Below, one piece after another: positions 53,292-62,028 of a stretch of DNA of 64,000 bases (positions within the stretch are counted from its first letter, which is position 1; each line of letters opens with the position of its first letter). The notes under the pieces were generated by a model that did not search any database, was not told the origin of the DNA, and saw nothing but the letters and a program-made list of their open reading frames with translations. The position numbers were made by a program, and so were the translations under genes. Origin of the DNA: Conexibacter arvalis (GTDB lineage Bacteria; Actinomycetota; Thermoleophilia; Solirubrobacterales; Solirubrobacteraceae); assembly GCF_014199525.1 (NCBI RefSeq), contig NZ_JACHNU010000002.1:292147-356146 (forward strand), written 5' to 3'.

Positions 53292-53756
53292 TCACCGCTG
53301 GTCGTCGACGAGCGCCTCGAGCACGTCGAGCCGCGTCACGACGCCGACGAGGCGGCCGTGCTCGACGACCGGAAGGCGGTTGTGGCGGCGCTCGGCGATG
53401 ATCCGCGCCGCCTCGCGCACGTCGGTGTCGGAGTCGACGGTGATCGGGTCCGGGGTCATCATCTCGCCGACGGTCGCGGCGATCGCCTTCTTGAAGCGCT
53501 CCTCGAACCGCTTCACCGGGCCGAGGAAGATCTGCGCCCCGAAGAGGTCGATGTGCAGCGGGAGGCGCAGGTCCTCCTCCTCGTCGACCATCACGAGGTC
53601 GGCCTCCGTCACGATGCCGATCGGGCGTCCGCCGCCGTTGACGACCGGGACGCCGGGGAGCTCGTGGTCGCGCAGCGTGCGCAGCAGCGTCTCGACCGTG
53701 TCCTCCGGCGAGACCGTCACCGGGTCCCGCTCCATGATTTCGGCGACCGTTGGCAT
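53292..53756 (-). CDS. CBS-pair domain protein
   Basis: 154 aa, two CBS repeats (DPVTVSPEDTVETLLRTLRDHELPGVPVVNGGGRPIGIVTEADLV; DPITVDSDTDVREAARIIAERRHNRLPVVEHGRLVGVVTRLDVL) with an intervening helical stretch. It sits between alr and the nnr gene in a cell-wall block, but a leaderless-type TAGGCT (53763-53768), part of which is the nnr stop codon, precedes its ATG by 6 nt and could give separate expression. Confidence 0.92.
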   Translation of the reverse strand: MPTVAEIMERDPVTVSPEDTVETLLRTLRDHELPGVPVVNGGGRPIGIVTEADLVMVDEEEDLRLPLHIDLFGAQIFLGPVKRFEERFKKAIAATVGEMMTPDPITVDSDTDVREAARIIAERRHNRLPVVEHGRLVGVVTRLDVLEALVDDQR

Positions 53757-53765
53757 GCCGGGAGC

Positions 53766-55316
53766 CTATCCGACCTCGGCGGCCATTCGGCGAGCTGCCG
53801 GAAGCGCGTCCGCGACGTCGCCGGCGAGCGCGCCCTCGACGCCGATCCGCTCGCCGACCAGCTGACCGGCGCGGCGGTGCAGCTCGACGCCGGCGCAGGC
53901 GGCGGTGAACGGCTCGACCCCGCGCGCGAGCAGGGCCCCGATCGTCCCCGACAGCACGTCGCCGGTGCCGGCGGTCGCGAGCGCCGGCGCGTCGCCGCGG
54001 CTGATGCCGACGGCGCCCTCCGGCGTCGCGACCAGCGTGTCGTCCCCCTTCAGCACGACGATCGCGCCCGAGCGCATCGCCGCCTGCCGCGCCAGCGAGA
54101 GCCGCCGCGCGCGCACCTCGTCGCCGCCGACGTCGAGCAGTCGGGCCAGCTCCCCGCCGTGCGGCGTGAGGACCGTCGGCGCGGTGCGCGCGGCCAGCTC
54201 CTCGAGCCGGCCGGCATGGGCGTTGAGCCCGTCGGCGTCGAGCAGCAGCGGCACCGGCGCCTCGACCGCGAGCGCACGCGCCAGCGCGCCGGCCCCGTCG
54301 CTGCGGCCGAGCCCCGGGCCGAGCACGAGGGCGTCGGCGCGGGCGCAGCGCTCGAGCGCGAGATCGAGCGCCGCGGGCACGAGCGCGCCGTCCTCCTCCG
54401 GCAGCGGCACCGACATCACCTCGGCCTGGCGCAGCTCGAAGACGACGTTGAGCGACGCCGGCACGAGCGCGGTCACGTAGCCGGCGCCGGCACGCGCGGC
54501 CGCCAGCGCGGCGAGCGACGGCGCGCCGCTCAGACCGGTCGAGCCGCCGCAGACGAGCACCGCGCCGCCGTCGAACTTCGTCGCCTCGGCCCCGCGGTGA
54601 GGCAGCTCCCCGATCACCGCGGCGCCGATCAGCCCCGCGCGCGGCGCCGTCTCGGGCGGGCGCCCGTCGACGGGGATGCCGATGTCGACGACGGCCACCT
54701 CGCCGGCGCGGCCCTTCCCCGGCGCGATCCACAGCCCCGGCTTGGCGGCGTGGAAGGTCGCCGTCGCGACTGCGCGCACGGCGGCGCCGGCGACCTCGCC
54801 GGTCGAGCCGTCGACACCGCTCGGGACGTCGCAGGCGACGACCGGCACGCCGTGGACGGCGGCCTCGGCGATCGTCTCGACCGCGTCGCCGATCAGCCCG
54901 TGAGGCGCGCCGCCGGCGCCGGTCCCGAGCACCGCGTCGACGATCCCGGCGACCTCGAACAGCGCGCCCGGGTTGAAGACGCGCGGCGGCGAGCCGGGCA
55001 GCCGCTCGAGGTTGACGCGGGCGTCGCCGCGCAGCTCGGAGGGGTCGCAGACGAGGTGGACGTCGACCTCGCGGCCGGCGTCGCGCAGCAGCCGCGCGAC
55101 GACCAGCCCGTCGCCGCCGTTGTTGCCCTTGCCGCAGACGACGGCGATCGTCCCCGTCGGCAGACGGCGCTGGACCAGCTCGAAGAGGCCGCGGCCGGCC
55201 CGCTCCATCAGCTCGATGCCGGGGATGCCGCGCTGCTCGATCGCCCAGCCGTCGAGCGCGCGCTGCGCCGCCGCGTCGGGCAGCGGGTCCAGCCAACGCG
55301 GCAGCGGAGCGCTCAC
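53766..55316 (-). CDS. nnr: Bifunctional NAD(P)H-hydrate epimerase/dehydratase
   Basis: 516 aa. N-terminal YjeF_N epimerase (ERAGRGLFELVQ, CGKGNNGGDGLVVARLL), then the ATP/ADP-dependent YjeF_C dehydratase (LVLGPGLGRSDG, TPHGGELARLL, VLKGDDTLVA, ATAGTGDVLSGTIGALLARG). Repairs damaged NADHX/NADPHX. GTG overlaps the acpS stop by 4 nt; this acpS-nnr-alr order is conserved in actinobacteria. Confidence 0.95.
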   Translation of the reverse strand: MSAPLPRWLDPLPDAAAQRALDGWAIEQRGIPGIELMERAGRGLFELVQRRLPTGTIAVVCGKGNNGGDGLVVARLLRDAGREVDVHLVCDPSELRGDARVNLERLPGSPPRVFNPGALFEVAGIVDAVLGTGAGGAPHGLIGDAVETIAEAAVHGVPVVACDVPSGVDGSTGEVAGAAVRAVATATFHAAKPGLWIAPGKGRAGEVAVVDIGIPVDGRPPETAPRAGLIGAAVIGELPHRGAEATKFDGGAVLVCGGSTGLSGAPSLAALAAARAGAGYVTALVPASLNVVFELRQAEVMSVPLPEEDGALVPAALDLALERCARADALVLGPGLGRSDGAGALARALAVEAPVPLLLDADGLNAHAGRLEELAARTAPTVLTPHGGELARLLDVGGDEVRARRLSLARQAAMRSGAIVVLKGDDTLVATPEGAVGISRGDAPALATAGTGDVLSGTIGALLARGVEPFTAACAGVELHRRAGQLVGERIGVEGALAGDVADALPAARRMAAEVG

Positions 55317-55669
55317 GTCGCGATCGCCACCGCGGCCGCCTCGCTGCGGGTGTGGGTCAGCGAGATCTTCACCTCGGTCACGCCGAGCTCGGCCGCGTGG
55401 CGCGCGGCGTCGCCGTGGAGCACGATCGACGGCGCGCCGTCGCCGCGCACGACCTCGACGTCGGTGAAGCTCCACGCCTCCAGCCCGAGCGCCTTCGCGA
55501 CCGCCTCCTTGGCGCAGAAGCGCGCCGCGAGATGCTGGCCGGGACGCGCGCGCTCGGCGGCGTAGGCGCGCTCCGCCGCCGTGAACAGCCGCTCGGCCAG
55601 GCGTGGCCGGCGGGCCAGCGCCTGCTCGAGCCGCTCGATCTCCAGCTGGTCGATCCCGACGCCGTGCAC
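55313..55669 (-). CDS. acpS: Holo-[acyl-carrier-protein] synthase
   Basis: 118 aa phosphopantetheinyl transferase. VGIDQLEIERL (metal-binding Asp) and RFCAKEAVAKALG (KEA motif, metal-binding Glu) are the two AcpS signatures; LTHTRSEAAAVAIA closes the domain. GTG start; TAGGAT (55676-55681) ends 6 nt before it, again leaderless-type. Confidence 0.95.
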   Translation of the reverse strand: MHGVGIDQLEIERLEQALARRPRLAERLFTAAERAYAAERARPGQHLAARFCAKEAVAKALGLEAWSFTDVEVVRGDGAPSIVLHGDAARHAAELGVTEVKISLTHTRSEAAAVAIAT

Positions 55670-55722
55670 GCGCCGATCCTACCCCGGCGACGCCGCCGGG
55701 ATCCGCCGGCGCGCCCTCCCGC

Positions 55723-57594
55723 CTACTCGACCGTGACCGTCTTCGCGAGGTTGCGTGGCTGGTCGACGTTGAGCCCGCGCAGCCGTGCGACGTGGTAGGC
55801 GAGCAGCTGCAGCGGGATCACCGCCAGCAGCGGCGCGAGCATCCAGTCGGTGCGTGGGACGCGCAGCAGCTCGTCGGCGTGCTCGCCGATCTCCTCGTCC
55901 CCGTCGCTCGCGACCGCGATCACGTGGGCGCCGCGGACGCGCACCTCCTGCATGTTGGAGACGACCTTGTCGAGCACGGGCGACTCCGTCGCGACGCAGA
56001 CGACCGGCGTCGCCTCGTCGAGCAGCGCGATCGGGCCGTGCTTCATCTCGCCGGCGGCGTAGGCGTCGGTCGCGATGTAGGAGATCTCCTTCAGCTTCAG
56101 CGCGCCCTCGAGCGCCACGGGCAGACCGATGTGGCGTCCGAGGTAGAGGAAGAACTCCGCCTGATGGTGGCGCTCGGCCACCGCCTTGATCGCCTCGTCG
56201 TCGCCGTCGAGCATCTCCGCGATCAGATGCGGCAGCCGCTTCAGCTCGCCGACCAGCTCGCTCAGACGCGCGGGCTCGAGCGTGCCGCGCAGCTCTGCGA
56301 GCCGCAGCGCGAACAGGTACATCGCGGCGACCTGGCTGACGAAGGTCTTCGTCGCGGCGACGCCGATCTCCAGGCCGGCGCGGGTGAAGAGGACGCCGTC
56401 GGCGTCGCGCGTCGCCTGCGACCCCATCACGTTGGTGATCGCCAGCACGGTGGCCCCGCGCGCTCTCGCGAGCCGCATCGCGGCGAGCGTGTCGGCGGTC
56501 TCGCCCGACTGCGAGATCCCGATCACGAGATCGCCGGGCCCGACGACCGGATCGCGGTAGCGGTACTCGGAGGCGATGTCCATCTCGACCGGCACGCGCG
56601 CCCAGCCCTCGATCGCGTAGCGGCCGATCAGCCCCGCGTGGTAGCTGGTGCCACAGGCGACGACGACGATCCGGCGCAGCTCGCGCAGGAACGCGTCGTC
56701 GATCGTGCCGAGATCGCCGAGGTCGACGCCGTCTCCCCGAGCCGTGCGGTCCGCCACCGTCTCGGCGACGGCGTCGGCCTGCTCGTGGATCTCCTTCAGC
56801 ATGAAGGTCTCGTAGCCGCCCTTCTCGGCCGTCTCGGCGTCCCAGTCGATCTCGACGACCTCGCGCTCGATCGGCTCGCCGGCCGGCGACATGAACTCGA
56901 CGCCGCCGGGCCGCAGCACGACCAGCTCCCCGTCCTCGATGAACTGCACGCGCCGGGTGTGCTCCAGGAAGGCCGGGACGGCCGAGGCGAGGAACTGCTC
57001 GCCCTCGCCGCGGCCGACGACCAGCGGGCACTCGCGCCGCACGCCGACGAGCACGCCCGGCTCGTCGGCCGCCATCGCGACGAAGGCGAAATGGCCGACC
57101 AGCTCGCCGTAGGCGGCGCGGACCGCCGCCGGCAGATCGCCGTCGTAATGGCGCGCGATCACGTGCGCGATCACCTCGGCGTCGGTCTCGGAAGTGAAGG
57201 TGACGCCGCTCGCCTCCAGCTCGCGCTTGAGGACGATGTAGTTCTCGACGATGCCGTTGACGACGATGTGGATCCGCCCGGCCTCGTCCTCGTGCGGGTG
57301 GGCGTTGCGCTCGCTCACGCGCCCATGCGTCGCCCAGCGGGTGTGGCCGATGCCGGTCGACGGCTCGGCGAGCGCGACCGCCGCGCCGCCGTCGGCGACG
57401 GCCGCCCGCGCGGTCTGCGCGACCGCGTCGCGCAGCGCCTGCAGGTTGCCGACCGCGCGCACCGAGTCGACCCCGTCGCCGTTGAGGACGGAGAGCCCGG
57501 CACTGTCGTAGCCGCGGTATTCGAGCTTCTCGAGACCTGCGAGGAGCAGGCCCTGGACCGGTCTGGCGCCGACGTAACCGACGATGCCGCACAT
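55723..57594 (-). CDS. glmS: Glutamine--fructose-6-phosphate aminotransferase
   Basis: 623 aa. N-terminal Ntn glutaminase starting MCGIVGYVG with catalytic Cys2; two SIS domains (GTSYHAGLIGRYAIEGWA, SQSGETADTLAAMRLAR) and C-terminal LAYHVARLRGLNVDQPRNLAKTVTVE. First step of UDP-GlcNAc synthesis. It follows glmM with a 113-nt gap; no glmS ribozyme was recognised in that gap. Confidence 0.97.
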   Translation of the reverse strand: MCGIVGYVGARPVQGLLLAGLEKLEYRGYDSAGLSVLNGDGVDSVRAVGNLQALRDAVAQTARAAVADGGAAVALAEPSTGIGHTRWATHGRVSERNAHPHEDEAGRIHIVVNGIVENYIVLKRELEASGVTFTSETDAEVIAHVIARHYDGDLPAAVRAAYGELVGHFAFVAMAADEPGVLVGVRRECPLVVGRGEGEQFLASAVPAFLEHTRRVQFIEDGELVVLRPGGVEFMSPAGEPIEREVVEIDWDAETAEKGGYETFMLKEIHEQADAVAETVADRTARGDGVDLGDLGTIDDAFLRELRRIVVVACGTSYHAGLIGRYAIEGWARVPVEMDIASEYRYRDPVVGPGDLVIGISQSGETADTLAAMRLARARGATVLAITNVMGSQATRDADGVLFTRAGLEIGVAATKTFVSQVAAMYLFALRLAELRGTLEPARLSELVGELKRLPHLIAEMLDGDDEAIKAVAERHHQAEFFLYLGRHIGLPVALEGALKLKEISYIATDAYAAGEMKHGPIALLDEATPVVCVATESPVLDKVVSNMQEVRVRGAHVIAVASDGDEEIGEHADELLRVPRTDWMLAPLLAVIPLQLLAYHVARLRGLNVDQPRNLAKTVTVE

Positions 57595-57708
57595 GGGGGA
57601 ACCTCCGTGTGGAACGACGAGAGCGGCACGTTGGCCGGCTGCGCGCGCCTGCGGGCGCGAGTCGCGAATTCTAGCGGTCGCCTCGACGGCGTCCGTGTCG
57701 CGCTGCGG

Positions 57709-59061
57709 TCACCCCGCCGGCTGCGCGGCGGCCGCCTCGGCGCATGCGACGAGCCGCGCGCAGACGGCGTCTGCCTCGGCGGCGTCGGGTGCCTCGACCA
57801 TCACGCGCAGCAGCGGCTCGGTGCCGGACGGCCGCACGAGCACCCGGCCGCGTCCGTCCAGCTGGGCGTGCTCGCGCTCGATCGCCGCCGTCATCGCGGG
57901 GTCGGCCGCGGCGCGCTCGAGCGCCTGGCGGTCGCTGAGGCGCACGTTGACGAGCACCTGCGGAAGCTTCTCCATCCCCTTGCGCTCCGCGAGGGCGGTG
58001 CCGCCGAGCGCCTCGAGCGTCAGCAGCGCGCTCGCGATGCCGTCGCCGGACGGCGCGAAGCCGAGCTCGACGATGTGGCCGGACTGCTCGCCGCCCAGCG
58101 CCCAGTCGCGCTGACGGAGCGCTTCCAGCACGTAGCGGTCGCCGACGGCGGTCGTCGCGACCTCGATCCCGGCCTCCGCCATCGCCGCGTGGAATCCGTA
58201 GTTGGTCATCACCGTCACCGCGACGCCGTTGCCGCGCAGTCTCCCCTGCGCGCGCAGATGCAGCGCGGCGAGCGCGATCAGCTCGTCGCCGTCGACGACG
58301 ACGCCGTTGCCGTCGACCGCCAGCACGCGGTCGCCGTCGCCGTCGAAGGCGAAGCCGGCGTCGTGGTCTCCCGCCCGCATCGCCTCGACCAGCCCGTCGA
58401 GGTGCGTCGAGCCGCAGCCCGCGTTGATGTTGCGGCCGTCGGGGGCGTCGGCGAGCACGTCGACGTGCGCGCCGAGCCGGCGGAAGATCTCCGGCGCCGC
58501 CTTGCACGTCGCGCCGTTTGCGCAGTCGAGCACGATCCGCCGGCCGCTCAGGTCGAGGCCGCCGAAGCGCTGCTGCAGCTCGCGCAGGTAGTCGTCGAGC
58601 GTGCCGTGCAGCTGCGTGACGGCGCCGATCCGCGCCGGCGGCGGGACCGCGGCGCGGTCGCCGTCGAGCAGCGCCTCGATCTCCTCCTCGACGGCGTCGG
58701 AGAGCTTGTCGCCGTCGGCGCCGAAGAACTTGACGCCGTTGTCGGCGTAGGGATTGTGGGACGCCGACAGGACGACGCCGAGGTCGAAGCCGTAGCGGGC
58801 GATCAGCAGCGGCGCGGCCGGCGTCGGCAACACGCCGCCGAGCAGCGCGACGCCGCCGGAGGCCGCGACGCCAGCGGCGACCGCCGCCTCGAGCATCTCG
58901 CCCGACTCGCGCGTGTCGCGGATCACGAGCACGCGCGGGCGCTCCGCGGAGGCGGCGGCGCGCGCCGTGGCGGCGCGCGCGAGGGCGAGCGTCAGCTCGG
59001 CTGACAGGAACTCGCCGGCGACGCCGCGGACGCCGTCCGTGCCGAACAACCGGCGAGCCAT
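57709..59061 (-). CDS. glmM: Phosphoglucosamine mutase
   Basis: 450 aa. Catalytic phosphoserine loop in LSASHNPYADNGVKFF, N-terminal FGTDGVRG, metal-binding DGDGDR in FAFDGDGDRVLAV and the C-terminal phosphate loop RPSGTEPLLRVM. Converts glucosamine-6-P to glucosamine-1-P. It is 10 nt downstream of rpsI and so co-transcribed with ribosomal genes. Confidence 0.97.
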   Translation of the reverse strand: MARRLFGTDGVRGVAGEFLSAELTLALARAATARAAASAERPRVLVIRDTRESGEMLEAAVAAGVAASGGVALLGGVLPTPAAPLLIARYGFDLGVVLSASHNPYADNGVKFFGADGDKLSDAVEEEIEALLDGDRAAVPPPARIGAVTQLHGTLDDYLRELQQRFGGLDLSGRRIVLDCANGATCKAAPEIFRRLGAHVDVLADAPDGRNINAGCGSTHLDGLVEAMRAGDHDAGFAFDGDGDRVLAVDGNGVVVDGDELIALAALHLRAQGRLRGNGVAVTVMTNYGFHAAMAEAGIEVATTAVGDRYVLEALRQRDWALGGEQSGHIVELGFAPSGDGIASALLTLEALGGTALAERKGMEKLPQVLVNVRLSDRQALERAAADPAMTAAIEREHAQLDGRGRVLVRPSGTEPLLRVMVEAPDAAEADAVCARLVACAEAAAAQPAG

Positions 59062-59071
59062 GGCCTGCGGA

Positions 59072-59824
59072 CTAGCGCTTCGAGAACTGCGGCCGCTTGC
59101 GGGCCTTCTTGAGGCCGGCCTTCTTGCGCTCCTTCACGCGCGGGTCACGCGTGAGGAAGCCGCGCTTCTTCAGCTCGCCGCGAAGGTTCGGGTCGGCCTC
59201 GAGCAGCGCGCGCGAGATGCCGTGCCGCAGCGCGCCGGCCTGCGCCGAGACGCCGCCGCCGTGCATCTTCGCGATGACGTCCATCCGCTCCTCGAAGCCG
59301 ACGGCCTCGAGCGGCTGGCGGATGTTGCGCTGGAGCGTCGGGCGCGGGAAGAAGTCGTCGAGCGGCTTGCCGTTGATCGTGTACTGGCCGGTGCCCGGCT
59401 TCAGGATCACGCGCGCGACAGCCGTCTTGCGCTTGCCCGTGGCGGTGTAGCGAGCGCCGGACGCGAGGCTGATCGCGGCATCCGCGATCGGCTGCGCCTC
59501 CTGCTCGTCGTCGGCCTCGGACTCCGCGGCGGGGGTCGACTCCTCGTCGCCCTCCTCGTCGTCGCGCGCCTCGCCCTCGAGCACGATGTCCGGGACGAGA
59601 TCGGCGCCGGGGATCTCCGGCTTGACGCGCGGCGTCTCCTCGATCTCCTCCAGCTCCTCGTCGGCCTCGTCGGACTCCTGCGCAGCGGGCTGCTCGGGAG
59701 CGGCGTCGGCAGCGGGCTGCTCGGCGGCGGGCTGGGGCGCCTCGTTGGCGGCCTCGACGGGCTCCTCGGGCGCGTCGCCCGCGGGGTTGCGCTGCTCGTC
59801 TTCAGGCTGCTCGACGTCGGACAC
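59072..59824 (-). CDS. rpsI: 30S ribosomal protein S9 with a long acidic N-terminal extension
   Basis: 250 aa, nearly twice the usual length. The S9 core begins near residue 124 ([18 protein letters not shown]) and ends with [12 protein letters not shown]. The first ~123 residues are an acidic, Ala/Pro/Glu-rich low-complexity stretch (for instance [14 protein letters not shown]). The GTG overlaps the rplM stop (TAGTG). No internal start with a ribosome-binding site was evident just before the core, so the extension seems to be translated. Confidence 0.93.
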   Translation of the reverse strand: MSDVEQPEDEQRNPAGDAPEEPVEAANEAPQPAAEQPAADAAPEQPAAQESDEADEELEEIEETPRVKPEIPGADLVPDIVLEGEARDDEEGDEESTPAAESEADDEQEAQPIADAAISLASGARYTATGKRKTAVARVILKPGTGQYTINGKPLDDFFPRPTLQRNIRQPLEAVGFEERMDVIAKMHGGGVSAQAGALRHGISRALLEADPNLRGELKKRGFLTRDPRVKERKKAGLKKARKRPQFSKR

Positions 59825-60258
59825 TAGGCTTCGATCTCCATCGGTTGCGGCTGCTGGGCGGTGTGCGGGTGGTCCGGACCGGCATACACCTTCAGCTTGG
59901 TGAGCTGCTTGCGCGCAAGGCGGTTGCGGGGCAGCATGCCCTTCACCGCGATGCGGATGACCTCCTCCGGGCGCCGCTCGAGCATCTCCTCGAGCGTGCG
60001 GGAGCGGAGGCCGCCGGGGTAGCCGGAGTGGCGGTAGTAGCGCTTGTCGGCTCGCTTGTTGCCCGAGACCGAGATCTTCTCGGCGTTGATCACGACGACG
60101 AAGTCGCCAGTGTCGACGTGCGGGGTGAACGTGGGCTTGCGCTTGCCGCGCAGGGCATCGGCGATCTGCGTGGCGAGGCGGCCGAGCGTCTGCCCGTTCG
60201 CGTCCACGACAAGCCAGTTGCGCTCGCGGTCGTTGGGATTGGCGACGTAAGTTCTCAT
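59824..60258 (-). CDS. rplM: 50S ribosomal protein L13
   Basis: 144 aa. [49 protein letters not shown] and [29 protein letters not shown] are diagnostic. The ATG at 60258 matches the actinobacterial MRTY start. First gene of the rplM-rpsI-glmM-glmS operon. Confidence 0.97.
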   Translation of the reverse strand: MRTYVANPNDRERNWLVVDANGQTLGRLATQIADALRGKRKPTFTPHVDTGDFVVVINAEKISVSGNKRADKRYYRHSGYPGGLRSRTLEEMLERRPEEVIRIAVKGMLPRNRLARKQLTKLKVYAGPDHPHTAQQPQPMEIEA

Positions 60259-60270
60259 GGCATGAAAGGG

Positions 60271-60305
60271 GCCACGCACCGTGGCGCGGCGGGGAGAGGA
60301 CTATA
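60271..60305 (-). promoter_or_regulatory. Promoter and short leader of rplM-rpsI
   Basis: TATAGT at 60300-60305 (minus strand) is a good -10 box. The resulting leader of about 35 nt contains a 6-bp hairpin GCCACG-N3-CGTGGC at 60271-60285, 13 nt before the rplM start. L13 autoregulates its own leader in other bacteria; whether this hairpin does so is not known. Confidence 0.45.
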
Positions 60306-60433
60306 GAGAACCTGCGGCGCTCGTGTCGGCAGACCGTGGCGGCGCAGACCGGCGGCAGGCGTCGACGGGCGCCGCGAGCGCGCGCGTGCGAGCCGCGCGG
60401 CGGCACCCGGCGGTCATCCGTCGGACGCGTCTC

Positions 60434-60439
60434 TATACT
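60434..60439 (+). promoter_or_regulatory. -10 box upstream of the riboswitch
   Basis: TATACT, perfect match, placing the transcript start near 60446, just at the beginning of the aptamer. Confidence 0.6.
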
Positions 60440-60445
60440 GCCCCG

Positions 60446-60610
60446 CGTTCCATAAGCCTGCCGAATCCCTCCACGGAGGGAGCGGGGAACCCAACGGCGG
60501 TGGCGCACGTCGCAGCGCCACCGTTGGGGCGAATCCGAGCGAGTCGCTCGGTAGCGCGGCCCTTTCAGCGCGAGCCCGTCAGCTAACCCCGTAGGCCGTC
60601 AAGAAAGGGG
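60446..60610 (+). promoter_or_regulatory. c-di-AMP riboswitch (ydaO/yuaA type)
   Basis: Recognised from the conserved blocks of this class: CATAAGCCTGCCGAATCC near the 5' end, GGGGAACCCAACGG, GGGGCGAATCCGAG, and AGCCCGTCAGCTAACCCCG followed by TAGGC near the 3' end. A promoter box precedes it and an M23 peptidase gene follows 12 nt after it, a combination typical of actinobacteria where c-di-AMP represses cell-wall hydrolases. GAAAGGG at 60603-60609, next to the ribosome-binding region, can pair with CCCTTTC at 60560-60566, so control may act on translation. No separate terminator hairpin was seen. Confidence 0.88.
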
Positions 60611-60622
60611 CATCGACCGACG

Positions 60623-61924
60623 ATGCTGCTTGGACCGGGGTCCTCCCTGCCCCGACCTGCTGGGATGACGACGCTCGCCACCGCCCTCCTTGGGCTCGCC
60701 GGCGCCTCTCCCGCGATCGCCGCCAGCGGCGGCGCCTCGGCCGCTCCCTCCGCGCCCGCCGCGGCCTCGCCCTCCGCCCCATCGGTCACGAGCGTCGCCT
60801 GCCGTAGCGGCTGCCGCACCGGCGGAGCGGTCGCGCGCGGCGGCACGATCACCCTTCACGGCCAGCGGCTCGATCGCGCGACCGCCGTCGTCTTCCTCGG
60901 CGGCATCGGCCCGCGCGACGACGTCCGCGTCGCGATCCGCGCCAAGAGCGCGGCACGCGTCGACGTGAAGATCCCGGCGACGGCCAAGAGCGGTCGGATC
61001 GCGCTCGCCAGCTCGGCCGGCGTCGCCGCGCAGACCTCGGCGGCCCCGTTGAAGGTCACGGGCGCCGCGTCGCGGCAGCTCTCGACCGTGACGGAGCCGG
61101 TGGAGCCGACGCTGAAGCCGGTCAAGGGGATCGCCCAACTCGACGCCGGCATCGCCAAGCGCAAGGTCGGCAAGGCCGGCGTCTCGGCCGTGACGATCGC
61201 CTACGTCTCGCACGCGCCCGAGCAGACGGTGCGCGTCGACGTCGTGCGCCGCGCCGACAACCTCTCGATCTTCAGCGACGAGCGCACCGTCAGCGGCGAG
61301 GAGCAGCAGACGCTGACGTGGAACGGCCGTGGCGCGAGCGCCCTGGCGCTCGACGGCAAGTACGACGTGCGCATCTCGACCGGCGGCAGCCCGACCGGTC
61401 CGCGCAGCGCCAAGTTCGACGTCGCCGCCGCCGGCGGCGCCGCGCCCGAGGGCACTCCCCCGCCGACCGGCTCGACCAGCCTCGGCGCCTTCACCTTCGT
61501 CGGCGCGGTCTTCCCCGTCCGCGGGACGCACAACTTCGGCCAGAGCGCCGCCCGCTTCGGTGCAGGCCGCGGCGGCCGCTCCCACCAGGGCCAGGACATG
61601 ATGGCGCGCTGCGGCACGCCGGTCGTCGCCGCGCGCGGCGGCGTCGTGAAGATGCGGACGTTCCAGGCGGCCGCGGGCAACTACGTGGTCGTGAGCGACC
61701 CCGTGACCGGCCAGGACCACGCCTACATGCACTTGCGCGCGCCGGCCGTCGTCGCCAGAGGCGACACCGTCGAGACGGGACAGCTGCTCGGCTACGTCGG
61801 CTCCACCGGCAGCTCCACGGCCTGCCACCTCCACTTCGAGATCTGGACCGCCCCCGGCTGGTACGAGGGCGGTCGGCCGATCGACCCCTACGCGACGCTG
61901 AAGCGCTGGGCGAAGCTCGGCTGA
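60623..61924 (+). CDS. M23 family peptidoglycan endopeptidase
   Basis: 433 aa, exported (hydrophobic N-terminus ending about ASPAIAA). Next come an IPT/TIG-like domain (PSVTSVACRSGCRTGGAVARGGTITLHGQRL...) and an FlgD-like Ig segment (TLTWNGRGASALALDGKYDVRIST). The C-terminal LytM domain has HQGQD (Zn His, Asp) and HLHFE (Zn His). Directly downstream of a c-di-AMP riboswitch, so wall hydrolysis is linked to c-di-AMP level. Confidence 0.93.
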   Translation: MLLGPGSSLPRPAGMTTLATALLGLAGASPAIAASGGASAAPSAPAAASPSAPSVTSVACRSGCRTGGAVARGGTITLHGQRLDRATAVVFLGGIGPRDDVRVAIRAKSAARVDVKIPATAKSGRIALASSAGVAAQTSAAPLKVTGAASRQLSTVTEPVEPTLKPVKGIAQLDAGIAKRKVGKAGVSAVTIAYVSHAPEQTVRVDVVRRADNLSIFSDERTVSGEEQQTLTWNGRGASALALDGKYDVRISTGGSPTGPRSAKFDVAAAGGAAPEGTPPPTGSTSLGAFTFVGAVFPVRGTHNFGQSAARFGAGRGGRSHQGQDMMARCGTPVVAARGGVVKMRTFQAAAGNYVVVSDPVTGQDHAYMHLRAPAVVARGDTVETGQLLGYVGSTGSSTACHLHFEIWTAPGWYEGGRPIDPYATLKRWAKLG

Positions 61925-61946
61925 GCCGCGCTTCGCGGGTGCGGGG

Positions 61947-61965
61947 TCGCCGGCACGGCCGGCGA
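61947..61965. terminator. Hairpin after the M23 gene
   Basis: TCGCCGG-CACGG-CCGGCGA, 7-bp stem 22 nt after the stop codon, in the gap between convergent genes. No T-tract. Confidence 0.4.
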
Positions 61966-61980
61966 TCCCGCGGCGCTGGC

Positions 61981-62020
61981 GCCCCGCGGCGCGCCAAGCG
62001 GCCCCGCGGCGCGCCAAGCG
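61981..62020. repeat. Two exact 20-bp tandem repeats
   Basis: GCCCCGCGGCGCGCCAAGCG occurs twice back to back in the convergent intergenic region. No function apparent. Confidence 0.85.
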
Positions 62021-62028
62021 CACCCGGC

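Noticed and set aside
57595-57708. glmS ribozyme upstream of glmS
   Set aside because: The 113-nt gap shows none of the conserved core of that ribozyme, which is also typical of Firmicutes rather than actinobacteria.
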